The notes: generated by a model not told the origin, from the sequence alone. Positions 43,006 through 51,950 are shown, numbered from the stretch's first letter. The stretch: DNA of 64,000 bases from Rhizobiaceae bacterium (GCA_019635695.1 JAHBYZ010000002.1:124001-188000); one strand, 5' to 3'. Numbers and translations are program-made.

Positions 43006-43469
43006 GCCGCGTCGCTCCGGCCCGCCGCGCGTCCTTCGGCCAGCGTCTCGCGCACGCGTTTGAGCAGGCTTTGCAGCGTCGTCCATTCGTCCGCTGACAG
43101 GTGGGCGGAGGCGAGCCGGCGGCTCTCGACGCCGACATCGTTGAGGCGGCGCAGGATCGCGTCGGCGGCGTCGGTGATATGGACGAGCTTGGCCCGGCGG
43201 TCGGTCGGGTCGACCGTGCGGTGCACAAGGCCGCGCGCCTCCAGCCGGTCGATGTAGCCGCACATGGTCATCGCCTCGACGCCCATGCGCTCCGCCAGCA
43301 CGTTCTGCCGCACCGAACCGGCGCGCGCCGCATTGCTCAGCGCGCGCGCCTCGCCGGGCGTCAGGCCCAGCCCGGCCTCGGCGATCAGGCGGTCGACGTC
43401 GGTGCGCACGAGCCGCGCCACGTCGTTGATGACGAAGCCGAAGCTGTCGGGGTCTATGCGCGCGGGCAT
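43002..43469 (-). CDS. MarR family transcriptional regulator
   Basis: A 155-residue MarR protein. The helix-turn-helix is SVRQNVLAERMGVEAMTMCGYIDRLEARGLVHRTVDPTDRRAKLVHIT, including the DPxDRR wing. It is encoded before and overlapping the Bcr/CflA exporter gene, and is likely its repressor, relieved by the exported compound. The inverted repeat at 43493-43509 just upstream is the probable operator. Confidence 0.92.
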   Translation of the reverse strand: MPARIDPDSFGFVINDVARLVRTDVDRLIAEAGLGLTPGEARALSNAARAGSVRQNVLAERMGVEAMTMCGYIDRLEARGLVHRTVDPTDRRAKLVHITDAADAILRRLNDVGVESRRLASAHLSADEWTTLQSLLKRVRETLAEGRAAGRSDAA

Positions 43470-43492
43470 GAAGGTTTCTATGTGAAGCTGAT

Positions 43493-43509
43493 AATAAGCA
43501 AACCTTATT
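43493..43509. promoter_or_regulatory. Inverted repeat, likely MarR operator
   Basis: AATAAG (43493-43498) and CTTATT (43504-43509) flank a 5-bp spacer, 24 bp before the MarR start. The AT-rich 17-bp palindrome stands out in this GC-rich DNA and fits MarR-site size. It lies between the divergent marR and peptidase genes. Confidence 0.65.
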
Positions 43510-43603
43510 GTTGTGCAGTGCGGTAGTCAAGTCGTCGCGATACCGTTGCGCCTTCCCGCGCCGGTAACTACATCGGTCGCTTCCAGCCGCACCGGAGCAT
43601 GCC

Positions 43604-45655
43604 ATGTCCGAGACGATCGACCTCTCCCGCCATCCGCTGACGCATTGGACCGGCCCGCTGGGCCTGCCGGACTTCCCGGCCCTGAAGGACGACGAATTCG
43701 GTCCCGTTTTCGATGCCGCACTTGCCGCGCATGCCGCCGAGGTCGATGCGATTGCCGGGAACACTGCCGCCGCGACCATCGAAAACACGCTTGCGGCGCT
43801 GGAACTGTCCGGCAAGGCGCTCGACCGCGTGTCCTCCATCTTCTGGTTGCGCGCCGGCGCCCACACGAACGACACGATCCAGGGTCTGGAGCGCGAGATC
43901 GCGCCGAAGATGTCGCGTCACTATTCGGCGATCTCGATGAACGCGGCGCTCTTCGCCCGCATCGACGCGCTTTACGCGAAGCGCGACTCTCTCAGCCTCG
44001 ATGCCGAGACGAAGCGCGTGCTGGAGCTTTCGTGGAAGGGTTTCGTCCGCTCCGGCGCCAAGCTGGACGAGGCGGGCAAGAGGCGGCTTGCCGCGATCAA
44101 CGAGGAACTGGCGTCCCTCGGCGCCAGGTTCGGCCAGAACCTGCTCGCGGACGAGGCCGGCTGGGCGCTCTATCTCGACGGCGGCGACGATCTCGCCGGC
44201 CTGCCCGACTTTCTCGTGCAGGCCATGAAGGGCGCCGCCGAGGAGCGCGGCGAGAAAAACCGCTACGCGTTGACCCTGTCACGCTCGATCGTCGAGCCGT
44301 TCCTCACCTTCTCCGCCCGCCGCGACCTGCGCGAGCAGGCGTTCAGGGCCTGGGCCGCGCGCGGCGAGAACGGCGGCGAGACTGACAACCGCGCCACGGT
44401 GGCGCGCCAGCTGGCATTGCGTGCCGAGAAGGCGAAGCTGCTCGGCTACGACAGCTACGCGGCGCTGAAGCTCGACGACACCATGGCCAAGACACCGAAA
44501 TCGGTGATGAGCCTGCTTGAACCGGTTTGGAAGAAGGCCCGCGAGAAGGCCGCCGCCGACCAGAAGGAACTGGCGCGGATCGCAGCCGGCGCGGGCGCCA
44601 ATTACCCGATCGCGGCATGGGACTGGCGCTATTTCCAGGAAAAGCTGCGGGCCGAGAAATACGCGTTCGACGAGGCCGAGCTGAAGCCCTATCTCCAGCT
44701 CGAGAACATCGTCGCGGCATCCTTCGACGTCGCCGGCCGGCTGTTCGGCCTGAGGTTCACGCCCCGCCCCGATATCGCGGCATGGCACGAGGATGCGCGT
44801 GTCTTCGAGGTGCGCGACGCCGACGGCACCTTGCGCGCAACCTTCCTCGCCGACTACTTCAACCGGCCATCCAAGCGTTCCGGCGCCTGGATGAGCGCGC
44901 TGGAATCCGGCCACAGGCTCGGCGGCGTGGTGAAGCCCGTCATCTACAATGTGATGAACTTCGCCAAGCCGCCGAAGGGCGAGCCGGCGCTGCTCTCGAT
45001 GGACGACGCCAAGACGCTGTTCCACGAATTCGGCCATGCCTTGCACGGCATGCTGACGGAGGCGAAATGGCCTTCCGTATCAGGCACCTCGGTGAGTCGC
45101 GACTTCGTGGAGCTGCCCTCGCAGCTTTACGAACATTGGTTGACGGTGCCCGCGGTGCTGGAGAAGCATGCGCTGCATGCAAAGACCGGCAAGCCGATGC
45201 CGAAGGCCCTGCTCGACAAGATGCTGGCGGCGCGCAATTTCGCGGCCGGCTTCAACACGGTCGAGTTCACAGCATCGGCGCTGGTCGACATGGCCTATCA
45301 CGCCCGACCTGACGCGCCGGCCGATCCGCTGGCCTTCGAGGCCGAGACGCTGAAGAACCTGGAAATGCCCGACGCCATCGTCATGCGCCACCGCACCCCG
45401 CATTTCGGCCATGTCTTCGCCGGCGACGGTTATTCCGCCGGCTACTATTCCTACATGTGGTCGGAAGTGCTCGACGCCGACGCCTTCAAGGCGTTCGAGG
45501 AAACCGGGGACGCCTTCAATCCCCAACTGGCGAAGAAGCTGCGGGACCACGTCTACGCGGCCGGCGGCACGCGCGACCCGGAAGAACTGTACACCGCCTT
45601 CCGCGGAAAGATGCCGTCGCCCGAAGCGATGATGGAGAAGCGCGGGCTTGGGTGA
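43604..45655 (+). CDS. M3 family zinc metallopeptidase (oligopeptidase A / peptidyl-dipeptidase Dcp type)
   Basis: A 683-residue cytoplasmic oligopeptidase. The zinc site is HEFGH (His474-Glu475 to His478) in KTLFHEFGHALHGMLTEAKWPSVSGTSVSRDFVELPSQLYEHW, with the third ligand Glu in that second half. The N-terminal helical part has AATIENTLAALELSGKALDRVSSIFW. The C terminus has HFGHVFAGDGYSAGYYSYMWSEVLDADAF. No signal peptide is seen. It degrades short peptides. OpdA and Dcp cannot be told apart from motifs alone. Confidence 0.93.
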   Translation: MSETIDLSRHPLTHWTGPLGLPDFPALKDDEFGPVFDAALAAHAAEVDAIAGNTAAATIENTLAALELSGKALDRVSSIFWLRAGAHTNDTIQGLEREIAPKMSRHYSAISMNAALFARIDALYAKRDSLSLDAETKRVLELSWKGFVRSGAKLDEAGKRRLAAINEELASLGARFGQNLLADEAGWALYLDGGDDLAGLPDFLVQAMKGAAEERGEKNRYALTLSRSIVEPFLTFSARRDLREQAFRAWAARGENGGETDNRATVARQLALRAEKAKLLGYDSYAALKLDDTMAKTPKSVMSLLEPVWKKAREKAAADQKELARIAAGAGANYPIAAWDWRYFQEKLRAEKYAFDEAELKPYLQLENIVAASFDVAGRLFGLRFTPRPDIAAWHEDARVFEVRDADGTLRATFLADYFNRPSKRSGAWMSALESGHRLGGVVKPVIYNVMNFAKPPKGEPALLSMDDAKTLFHEFGHALHGMLTEAKWPSVSGTSVSRDFVELPSQLYEHWLTVPAVLEKHALHAKTGKPMPKALLDKMLAARNFAAGFNTVEFTASALVDMAYHARPDAPADPLAFEAETLKNLEMPDAIVMRHRTPHFGHVFAGDGYSAGYYSYMWSEVLDADAFKAFEETGDAFNPQLAKKLRDHVYAAGGTRDPEELYTAFRGKMPSPEAMMEKRGLG

Positions 45656-45664
45656 AAGCGGCGG

Positions 45665-46174
45665 TTACCGGAGCGGCGCTTTATCCTTGTAGACTTCGGT
45701 AACCGCTCCGCCGAGCGTACAGGCCCACTCGCCGAACGTCGTCCACCAGCACCCGCCTGTTGCGACCGGAACGACCCTCTCGCTACAGTTTCGATCTGGA
45801 TCCCTCCCCCAGATCTGGGCGCTGCTTCGCGTGATGCAAACCGACCAGGCGAACGAGCCTCGAAGATCGTGCACAGGCTTTGAAGGATCGATCTGACCTA
45901 CCCAACTGTCCTGGAGGTAGTCATATGGACGTGGCGCAGAGATGCGCACGCCGAGATCCTTCATCAGCCAGAGTTCGCCCCCGCTTTCGGTTTCGAGCCT
46001 GCAGCGGATCAGGTCGGCCGCCTCCGCAGGTGAAGGTGACGAGACATGGTCAATGGACCGACAGACGAGCGGATCGCGTGCCCCGAATGGCGCACCTACA
46101 CCCGCTGCGGAGACCGGACCTGAGAGTTGGGTCGCGGCAATACAGAAAGCTGCTAACGCTGGGTGGATGCGCAT
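45665..46174 (-). CDS. Hypothetical exported cysteine-containing protein
   Basis: From ATG 46174 this gives 169 residues with a signal peptide (MRIHPALAAFCIAATQLSGPVSAAG). The mature part has six cysteines, for example in LVCRSIDHVSS, LIRCRLETESGGELWLMKDLG, WSVCITRSS and GGCWWTTFGEWACTLGG, so periplasmic disulfides are likely. In-frame starts exist upstream to 46222. I do not recognise the family. It is convergent with the peptidase gene; a 10-bp inverted repeat (45661-45670 with 45697-45706) overlaps its 3' end. Confidence 0.65.
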   Translation of the reverse strand: MRIHPALAAFCIAATQLSGPVSAAGVGAPFGARDPLVCRSIDHVSSPSPAEAADLIRCRLETESGGELWLMKDLGVRISAPRPYDYLQDSWVGQIDPSKPVHDLRGSFAWSVCITRSSAQIWGRDPDRNCSERVVPVATGGCWWTTFGEWACTLGGAVTEVYKDKAPLR

Positions 46175-46239
46175 CTGACCCCTCATGCAGTCAGTGAGCA
46201 TATACGCTAGGTGGCGATCCACGACAACCGATGGAGAGG

Positions 46240-46385
46240 TTGATCCCGGGTGCCTACAAAGTAGGTGGGCGCCGTGTGTCCGAACCCACGGGTCCGGCCA
46301 GGGACAGCTCCCTAGGGATCAGTAAGGCCCCGGGGATAAGTTACTCCTGTCGGGAAGCGCAGACCGCCAGGACCAATATAGTCCG
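46240..46385. ncRNA. Candidate structured RNA or leader upstream of the MoxR gene
   Basis: No convincing protein frame is seen, but nested helices are dense. CCTAC-AAA-GTAGG (46253-46265) is a perfect hairpin. GTGGG (46265-46269) pairs with CCCAC (46285-46289). GGTCCGGC (46291-46298) pairs with GCC-A-GGACC (46366-46374). Inside it, GACAG (46303-46307) pairs with CTGTC (46347-46351), and AGTAA (46321-46325) with TTACT (46341-46345). The strand is unclear: as plus it is a leader for the MoxR gene; on the minus strand TATATT (46376-46381) could be a -10. It lacks the conserved loop of SRP RNA, the RNase P core and tmRNA features. Family not recognised. Confidence 0.4.
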
Positions 46386-46498
46386 CCATCGCCACTTCGA
46401 CCAGTCGCGCCGATCATTTCGTTGCCATGCGCTTGCGCATGCTGCGCCGCACCCATAGGGTCGCGCCGAAAACGGTTCAAACCAGAACAAAATTGCGG

Positions 46499-47347
46499 AT
46501 GAACGGAATGCGTTTCGAAGGCACGGCCGCCTATGTGGCCGACAAGGATCTGATGGTGGCCGTCAACGCGGCGATCGCGCTGGAGCGGCCGCTGCTGGTC
46601 AAGGGCGAGCCGGGCACCGGCAAGACGGAACTGGCCAAGCAGGTGGCCGCCGCGCTCGGCCTCGATCTGCTCGAATGGCACGTCAAGTCGACCACCAAGG
46701 CGCAGCAGGGTCTCTACGAGTACGACGCCGTCAGCCGCCTGCGCGACAGCCAGCTCGGCGACGACCGTTTCAACGACATCCGCAACTACATCCGCAAGGG
46801 CAAGCTTTGGGAGGCTTTCGCTGCGGGCAAGAAGGTCGTGCTCTTGATCGACGAGATCGACAAAGCCGACATCGAGTTCCCCAACGACCTGCTGCAGGAA
46901 CTCGATAAGATGGAGTTCTACGTCTACGAGACGGGCGAAACCATCAAGGCCGTGCAGCGGCCGATCGTCATCATCACGTCGAACAACGAGAAGGAGCTGC
47001 CGGACGCCTTTCTGCGCCGCTGCTTCTTCCACTACATTCGCTTCCCCGACGCCGACACGCTGAACCGCATCGTCGAGGTGCATTATCCCGGCATCAAGCA
47101 GAACCTCGTGCGCGCCGCTCTCACCCAGTTCTACGAGGTGCGGGAGGTGCCGGGGCTCAAGAAGAAGCCGTCGACCTCCGAAGCGCTCGACTGGATCCGC
47201 CTGCTGGTCGCAGACGACGTCGACCCGGCCGATTTGCGCGCCGACCCGAAGAATGCCCTGCCCAAGCTGCACGGCGCTCTGCTCAAGAACGAGCAGGACA
47301 TGCACCTGTTCGAGAAACTGGCGTTCATGGCGCGGCGACAGGGCTGA
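46499..47347 (+). CDS. MoxR family AAA+ ATPase
   Basis: A 282-residue AAA+ ATPase of the MoxR group. Walker A is GEPGTGKTELAK, preceded by AIALERPLLVKG. Walker B is VVLLIDEIDKADIEFPNDLLQELDKMEFYVYETGETI. Sensor 1 is VIITSNNEKELPDAFLRRCFFHYIRFPDADT, and a C-terminal lid follows. MoxR proteins act as chaperones for metalloenzyme assembly, usually with a VWA-domain partner encoded next. That partner is not visible downstream. Start 46499 is preferred; ATG 46508 is possible. Confidence 0.9.
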   Translation: MNGMRFEGTAAYVADKDLMVAVNAAIALERPLLVKGEPGTGKTELAKQVAAALGLDLLEWHVKSTTKAQQGLYEYDAVSRLRDSQLGDDRFNDIRNYIRKGKLWEAFAAGKKVVLLIDEIDKADIEFPNDLLQELDKMEFYVYETGETIKAVQRPIVIITSNNEKELPDAFLRRCFFHYIRFPDADTLNRIVEVHYPGIKQNLVRAALTQFYEVREVPGLKKKPSTSEALDWIRLLVADDVDPADLRADPKNALPKLHGALLKNEQDMHLFEKLAFMARRQG

Positions 47348-47396
47348 CGGCCGACTTCCGATCGGCTAGCGTGACGCATCGGCCCGGAGACACTCG

Positions 47397-47816
47397 ATGC
47401 GCTTCCTCCCGCGATCCTTCGCTGGCGTGCTCGCCTGCGCGCTGCTTGTTGGCGCGTCTCCGCGGTCGTGGGCCGACAGCTATGTCGCCATCAGCAACAC
47501 GGCGATGAGCATCACCGGCGACATCGAGTTCGACGACTTCGAGATCGTCTTCGCCAACGGCGAGTCGCTGGCGTTTTCAGCGCTCGTCGGCGACAGCTTC
47601 GTCGTGAACGGCAAGCGCGTCGGTGCTTCCGTGTACGAGGTCGAGGAACCGGCCGATCCGGTGCTGGAGAATGGCAACCGGCTCTGCGGCGCTGGCGACG
47701 TGACCTACGTCGCCAGCTGGGGTGGCAGCGGCGACACTACGATTGTCGCCGTCTTCACCACCGCCGAGGCGCCGGCCAGCGACGCCGAGATGTGCGCGTC
47801 CTATACCTACGAATAG
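47397..47816 (+). CDS. Hypothetical exported protein
   Basis: A 139-residue protein with a signal peptide (MRFLPRSFAGVLACALLVGASPRSWA before DSYVAIS). The mature part is acidic and beta-rich (TGDIEFDDFEIVFANGESLAFSALVGDSF), with two cysteines near the end. It is 49 bp after the MoxR gene and 13 bp before the methyltransferase, so it may be part of that operon. I do not recognise a family. Confidence 0.7.
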   Translation: MRFLPRSFAGVLACALLVGASPRSWADSYVAISNTAMSITGDIEFDDFEIVFANGESLAFSALVGDSFVVNGKRVGASVYEVEEPADPVLENGNRLCGAGDVTYVASWGGSGDTTIVAVFTTAEAPASDAEMCASYTYE

Positions 47817-47829
47817 GAAGCGGCAGTCC

Positions 47830-48471
47830 ATGCTGCCCAACTACCACATCGACGAGTTCGGCGTGATCCATCAGATCGCGTTCACGCCGATCGTCTACGA
47901 CCGCGAATACATCTCCTACTACGAGGAAAAATCCGACCGCACGATCAAGCTCGGCTACCAGCGCCTGGGCTGGGTGTTGGGCATGATGGGGCGATTGCCG
48001 CAATCGGTTCTGGAGATCGGCTACGGCACCGGCACATTCGTGGAAGCCGCCCACCTCGCGCGCATACGCGACTGTCGCGGCTACGACATCGCCCGCTATC
48101 CGTTGCCCGATGGCGTTGCCTTCATCGAATGGGAAGAGGCGCTGGCGCGGCCGTGGGACATGGTCGCCATGTTCGACGTGCTCGAGCACATCCCCGACCT
48201 GTCGTTTCTCGCACGGCTCGATGCGAAGCACATCGCGCTCGCGGTGCCCTATTGCCGCTGGCGCGAGCTGGGCGACGATTGGTTTCGCGACTGGCGCATG
48301 CTGCTGCCCAACGAGCATCTGCATCATTTCGACCCGCCCTCGCTGACGGCGCTGATGGCACATCACGGCTGGGATGCGGTCAGCCTCAACACGTTCGAGG
48401 ACGGCCTGCGGCTGCGGCCGGGCGAAACCGGGCCGAACATACTGAGCGGGTTCTTCCGCAGGCGCGGCTAG
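47830..48471 (+). CDS. Class I SAM-dependent methyltransferase
   Basis: A 213-residue protein. The SAM-binding motif is VLEIGYGTGTFVEAAHLA, followed by GYDIARYPLPDG. The post-II segment DMVAMFDVLEHIPDLSFLARL is typical of sugar or glycan/lipid methyltransferases of the Methyltransf_23 type. The end (HHFDPPSLTALMAHHGWDAVSLNTFEDGLR) also fits. The substrate is unknown. The gene is tail-to-tail with usg, with stops overlapping by 4 bp. Confidence 0.85.
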   Translation: MLPNYHIDEFGVIHQIAFTPIVYDREYISYYEEKSDRTIKLGYQRLGWVLGMMGRLPQSVLEIGYGTGTFVEAAHLARIRDCRGYDIARYPLPDGVAFIEWEEALARPWDMVAMFDVLEHIPDLSFLARLDAKHIALAVPYCRWRELGDDWFRDWRMLLPNEHLHHFDPPSLTALMAHHGWDAVSLNTFEDGLRLRPGETGPNILSGFFRRRG

Positions 48472-48740
48472 TGCAGCACCAGCTCACCGCTGACATTTCG
48501 CCATTCATTTGGCGCGATCAGGCGGCGGTGGGTGTAGGTCACCGAGTGCAGCGGGCCTTCCAGCTTGCGCCTCCAGAAGTCGAGGAAGCGGAACAGTTCC
48601 GGGAATTTCGGGGCGAGGTCGTAGTGCTGCCACACGAAGCTCTGCAGGACGCTCTGGTGGTCCGGCATCCGGTAGAGGATTTCGGCCGTGGTCAGGCCGT
48701 AGCCCATGAGCATGAGTTCCGTTTCGGCATGATCGCGCAT
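48468..48740 (-). CDS. usg: Usg family protein
   Basis: A 90-residue protein that matches the short Usg family found in Rhizobiales: MRDHAETELMLMGYGLTTAEILYRMPDHQSVLQSFVWQHYDLAPKFPEL ... GPLHSVTYTHRRLIAPNEWR. The name came from an ORF upstream of a tryptophan-operon-type gene; biochemical function is unclear to me. I chose ATG 48740, giving the typical family length; an in-frame TTG at 48773 is possible. The 280 bp from 48741 to 49020 contain no gene and carry the acs promoter. Confidence 0.85.
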   Translation of the reverse strand: MRDHAETELMLMGYGLTTAEILYRMPDHQSVLQSFVWQHYDLAPKFPELFRFLDFWRRKLEGPLHSVTYTHRRLIAPNEWRNVSGELVLH

Positions 48741-49020
48741 CTGCGCCCCCGTGACCGTTGGTCCTCCCGCCAACGAGTTTGCCGGGTACGCGGTTAAGCG
48801 TCTATTGCCAAATTGACGACGCCTCGGATTTGTTCCGCGAAATCAGCATGTTGGCACTCGTCCGGCAACTCTGCTGACAAATCCGGAAATGCCCTGCCGC
48901 GACCGGCTGTCGCGGGCGCCCAACGTCTAATGTTGTCGCTTCCTCCCGTTTGGTAGTAATGCCGAAGGGTTGAGGAGGCGTCGGCGCGCCCGGCGCGGCA
49001 GGAAGCATCTGGGAGGCAGC

Positions 49021-50976
49021 ATGTCCGAGGTCCACGTCCACAAGGTCAAGGCCGCGTGGAAAAAGAACGCGCTCATCGACAACGTGACCTATCTCAAATG
49101 GTATGCCGACAGCGTGAAGAACCCGGACAGATTCTGGGCGAAGCACGGCAAGCGTATCGACTGGTTCAAGCCCTACACCAAGGTCAAGAACACCTCGTTC
49201 AACGGCAAGGTGCCGATCAAGTGGTACGAGGACGGCCAGACCAACGTCTCCCACAACTGCATCGACCGGCACCTGAAGAAGCGTGGCGACCAGGTCGCCA
49301 TCATCTGGGAGGGCGACAACCCCTACGACGACAGGAAGATCACCTATCGCGAATTGCACGGCCATGTCTGCCGCCTCGCCAACGTGCTGAAGAAGCATGG
49401 CGTGAAGAAGGGCGACCGCGTCACCATCTACATGCCGATGATCCCGGAAGCCGCCTATGCGATGCTCGCCTGCACGCGCATCGGCGCCATCCACTCCGTG
49501 GTGTTCGGCGGCTTCTCGCCCGACTCGCTTGCCGGCCGCATCGTCGATGCCGAGTCCACCTTCGTCATCACCGCCGACGAGGGTTTGCGCGGCGGAAAAC
49601 CGATTCCCCTGAAGGAGAACACCGACAAGGCGATAGACATCGCCGCGAAAAACTTCGTGATGGTGAAGAACGTGCTGGTCGTGCGCCGCACCGGCGGCAA
49701 GGTCGGCTGGGCCAACGGCCGCGACCTCTGGTACCACGACGAGGTCGCCTCGGTGCCGGCGGCCTGCAAGGCAGAGCCGATGAAGGCGGAAGACCCGCTC
49801 TTCATCCTCTACACGTCAGGCTCCACCGGCAAGCCGAAGGGCGTGCTGCACACCACCGGCGGCTATCTCGTGTACGTGTCGATGACGCACCAGTATGTCT
49901 TCGACTACCACGACGGCGACGTCTACTGGTGCACCGCAGACGTCGGCTGGGTCACCGGCCACTCCTACATTCTCTACGGCCCGCTCGCCAATGGCGCGAC
50001 GACGCTGATGTTCGAGGGCGTTCCGAACTATCCGTCCCAGTCGCGTTTCTGGGAGGTTATCGACAAGCACAAGGTCAACATCTTCTACACCGCCCCGACC
50101 GCGCTGCGCGCGTTGATGGGCGCCGGCGACGACTACGTGAAGAAGACCTCCCGCAAGAGCCTGCGCGTGCTGGGCTCGGTCGGCGAGCCGATCAACCCGG
50201 AAGCCTGGGAGTGGTACTACAAGGTCGTCGGCGACAGCCGCGTGCCGATCGTCGACACATGGTGGCAGACCGAGACCGGCGGCATCCTCATCACGCCGCT
50301 GCCCGGCGCCACCGACCTCAAGGCCGGCTCCGCCACGCGGCCCTTCTTCGGCATCCAGCCGCAGCTCGTCGACGAGAAGGGCAAGGTGCTTGAAGGCGCC
50401 ACGTCGGGCAATCTGTGCATCACCGATTCTTGGCCCGGCCAGATGCGCACGGTCTACGGCGACCACGAGCGCTTCATCCAGACCTATTTCTCCACCTACA
50501 AGGGCAAATATTTCACCGGCGACGGCTGCCGCCGCGACGAGGACGGCTACTACTGGATCACCGGCCGCGTCGACGACGTCATCAACGTCTCGGGCCACCG
50601 CATGGGCACCGCGGAGGTCGAGTCCGCGCTGGTCAGCCACGACAAGGTGTCGGAGGCGGCAGTCGTGGGCTATCCGCACGACATCAAGGGTCAGGGCATC
50701 TACTGCTACGTCACGCTGATGGCCGGCGAGAAGGGCTCCGACGAGCTGCGCAAGGCGCTTGTGGCGCATGTGCGCTCCGAGATCGGCCCGATCGCCTCGC
50801 CCGACCTGATCCAGTTCGCGCCGGGCCTACCCAAAACCCGTTCAGGCAAGATCATGCGCCGCATCCTGCGCAAGATCGCCGAGGACGATTTCGGCGCGCT
50901 TGGCGATACGTCGACGCTCGCCGACCCGGCGGTCGTGGACGATCTCGTCAGCAACCGGCAGAACAAAAGGAAGTAG
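49021..50976 (+). CDS. acs: Acetyl-CoA synthetase (AMP-forming)
   Basis: A 651-residue Acs, the standard length, which makes acetyl-CoA from acetate, ATP and CoA. Motifs include [21 protein letters not shown] (P-loop), [19 protein letters not shown] (acetate and ATP site), [44 protein letters not shown] and the C-terminal lysine in [18 protein letters not shown], the site of regulatory acetylation in other species. ATG 49021 follows GGGAGG. A long convergent stem (51001-51029) terminates it. Confidence 0.97.
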   Translation: MSEVHVHKVKAAWKKNALIDNVTYLKWYADSVKNPDRFWAKHGKRIDWFKPYTKVKNTSFNGKVPIKWYEDGQTNVSHNCIDRHLKKRGDQVAIIWEGDNPYDDRKITYRELHGHVCRLANVLKKHGVKKGDRVTIYMPMIPEAAYAMLACTRIGAIHSVVFGGFSPDSLAGRIVDAESTFVITADEGLRGGKPIPLKENTDKAIDIAAKNFVMVKNVLVVRRTGGKVGWANGRDLWYHDEVASVPAACKAEPMKAEDPLFILYTSGSTGKPKGVLHTTGGYLVYVSMTHQYVFDYHDGDVYWCTADVGWVTGHSYILYGPLANGATTLMFEGVPNYPSQSRFWEVIDKHKVNIFYTAPTALRALMGAGDDYVKKTSRKSLRVLGSVGEPINPEAWEWYYKVVGDSRVPIVDTWWQTETGGILITPLPGATDLKAGSATRPFFGIQPQLVDEKGKVLEGATSGNLCITDSWPGQMRTVYGDHERFIQTYFSTYKGKYFTGDGCRRDEDGYYWITGRVDDVINVSGHRMGTAEVESALVSHDKVSEAAVVGYPHDIKGQGIYCYVTLMAGEKGSDELRKALVAHVRSEIGPIASPDLIQFAPGLPKTRSGKIMRRILRKIAEDDFGALGDTSTLADPAVVDDLVSNRQNKRK

Positions 50977-51000
50977 GCACCGCTCCGACCAGCGACACGC

Positions 51001-51029
51001 CCGGCGGATCAGACCTTTGCATCCGCCGG
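51001..51029. terminator. Convergent terminator stem after acs
   Basis: CCGGCGGAT (51001-51009) pairs with ATCCGCCGG (51021-51029). An outer GACA (50994-50997) pairs with TGTC (51030-51033). It lies between acs and the minus-strand gene ending at 51009 and overlaps that stop codon. T-tracts are weak. Confidence 0.55.
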
Positions 51030-51689
51030 TGTCATTGCGTGGACCAGGTTGAACGGCCCCGCACTGGCGCTGTCCGCAGCGCCGGCGTCACTCAGGGACG
51101 CCCGGCCAAGGATGTCATCTTCTGCCTGTGACAACGCGGCATGTTCGTAGCCTGTCACCAGCATGATCCAGTCGGCGACGGCGTCCCCGCCGCGAATCCG
51201 CTGCTCCTTGGTGGCCAAGACTTGCGGGGTGTCGGTCTGGAGAAGAGGTGCGCCGGTAATGCCCTGCCGCAGCGGCAGTTCGGCAATCGAGCGATCGAGA
51301 TAATTGCGCAGGTCGTGTTCACGGTCGGGCCTGGGAGAAAGCTGCACGGTCAGCATGAAGGTGGCGATCCCGCGTCCAGCGCTTGTCGCGACCCGGCACT
51401 GGCTTCTCACCATGTCGCGATGCAACGGCATCATCCTTGTCGACCACGGGGTAGGGTCGTTCAGGCGCGCCCGATACGCGTCGGACGTCAGCGTCGCATA
51501 GTCGGCGAGTTCGTAGATAACGAAGAAATCGCCGCTGCCCGCCCGCATCCATCGCGAACCACGATTGAAGCCGGGGATCGCGAGGCGCTCAGGCAAGTGT
51601 TCTTTTGAGTGCCATTCCTGGAATTCGCCGAGGTCGGCGGTCTCGACCGTCCACCACATCGCAACCGCAGCTTGCCCCAGAAGCGCCAT
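51009..51689 (-). CDS. Hypothetical protein, duplicated dimeric alpha/beta-barrel-like
   Basis: A 226-residue protein. MWWTVETADLGEFQEWHSKEHLPERLAIPGFNRGSRWMRAGSGDFFVIYELADYATLTSDAY reads as an EthD/ABM-like ferredoxin fold with the recurrent WHxxEHLPERL pattern. A second copy of similar layout follows from about residue 115. Such folds act as small monooxygenases, heme or quinone binders or sensors. No catalytic assignment is possible. ATG 51689 is preferred to a TTG at 51710. Confidence 0.65.
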   Translation of the reverse strand: MALLGQAAVAMWWTVETADLGEFQEWHSKEHLPERLAIPGFNRGSRWMRAGSGDFFVIYELADYATLTSDAYRARLNDPTPWSTRMMPLHRDMVRSQCRVATSAGRGIATFMLTVQLSPRPDREHDLRNYLDRSIAELPLRQGITGAPLLQTDTPQVLATKEQRIRGGDAVADWIMLVTGYEHAALSQAEDDILGRASLSDAGAADSASAGPFNLVHAMTPADAKV

Positions 51690-51768
51690 ATCGTTCTCGC
51701 GGTCTTGCAATCCGGATGGAACGTGCCAACATTAGCGCGTGTTCAACGAAACGAAAGGAGGTGATCCA

Positions 51769-51834
51769 ATGTCGAGTGGTTTCAACCGTAGCGTGGCCCC
51801 GGCGGATCGTCCTTTCGGGAAGCAGTCTTCCTGA
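51769..51834 (+). CDS. Small ORF of 21 codons with an exceptionally long Shine-Dalgarno match
   Basis: AAAGGAGGTGATCC at 51754-51767 is exactly complementary to the 3' end of 16S rRNA (GGATCACCTCCTTT), 14 bases. The ATG follows with GGAGG 7 bases away. The peptide starts MSSGFNR, contains APADRPFG and ends KQSS. A UUCG-capped terminator at 51901-51924 closes the unit, so a transcript of roughly 200 bases encoding this peptide is plausible. I do not recognise the peptide. Alternatively the long SD could have a regulatory or ribosome-binding role of its own. Confidence 0.6.
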   Translation: MSSGFNRSVAPADRPFGKQSS

Positions 51835-51900
51835 CAGGCGCGTGACGCGCGGCTGATAGCTGAGCTGTCGCCAAGGGCCGCGCCACGGACGGAAACACGG

Positions 51901-51924
51901 GAGCCGCTCCTTCGGGAGCGGCTC
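51901..51924 (+). terminator. Intrinsic terminator with UUCG loop
   Basis: GAGCCGCTCC (51901-51910) and GGAGCGGCTC (51915-51924) form a perfect 10-bp stem closed by TTCG and followed by TTTCCGTTTT. It is a textbook intrinsic terminator on the plus strand, 67 bases after the small ORF stop and just before the end of the convergent MFS gene. Confidence 0.9.
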
Positions 51925-51950
51925 TTTCCGTTTTCAGGCTTCCGCTGCCG

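Noticed and set aside
45661-45706. Inverted repeat GCGGTTACCG/CGGTAACCGC as a terminator for the peptidase gene
   Set aside because: The arms are perfect, but the 26-base loop is large, there is no T-tract and it overlaps the 3' end of the convergent gene. I left it as a note only.
46240-46385. SRP RNA, 6S RNA, RNase P RNA or tmRNA identity for the structured region
   Set aside because: The SRP apical loop with GGAA and AGCAG is absent. The ends do not pair into a 6S-like rod. Conserved RNase P and tmRNA segments, including the tag sequence and a CCA end, are not seen. A cobalamin riboswitch was considered because of a GGGAAG block, but its other conserved boxes are missing.
46231-46458. A 75-codon plus-strand frame over the structured region
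   Set aside because: The translation looks random, and the DNA is better explained by base-paired structure.
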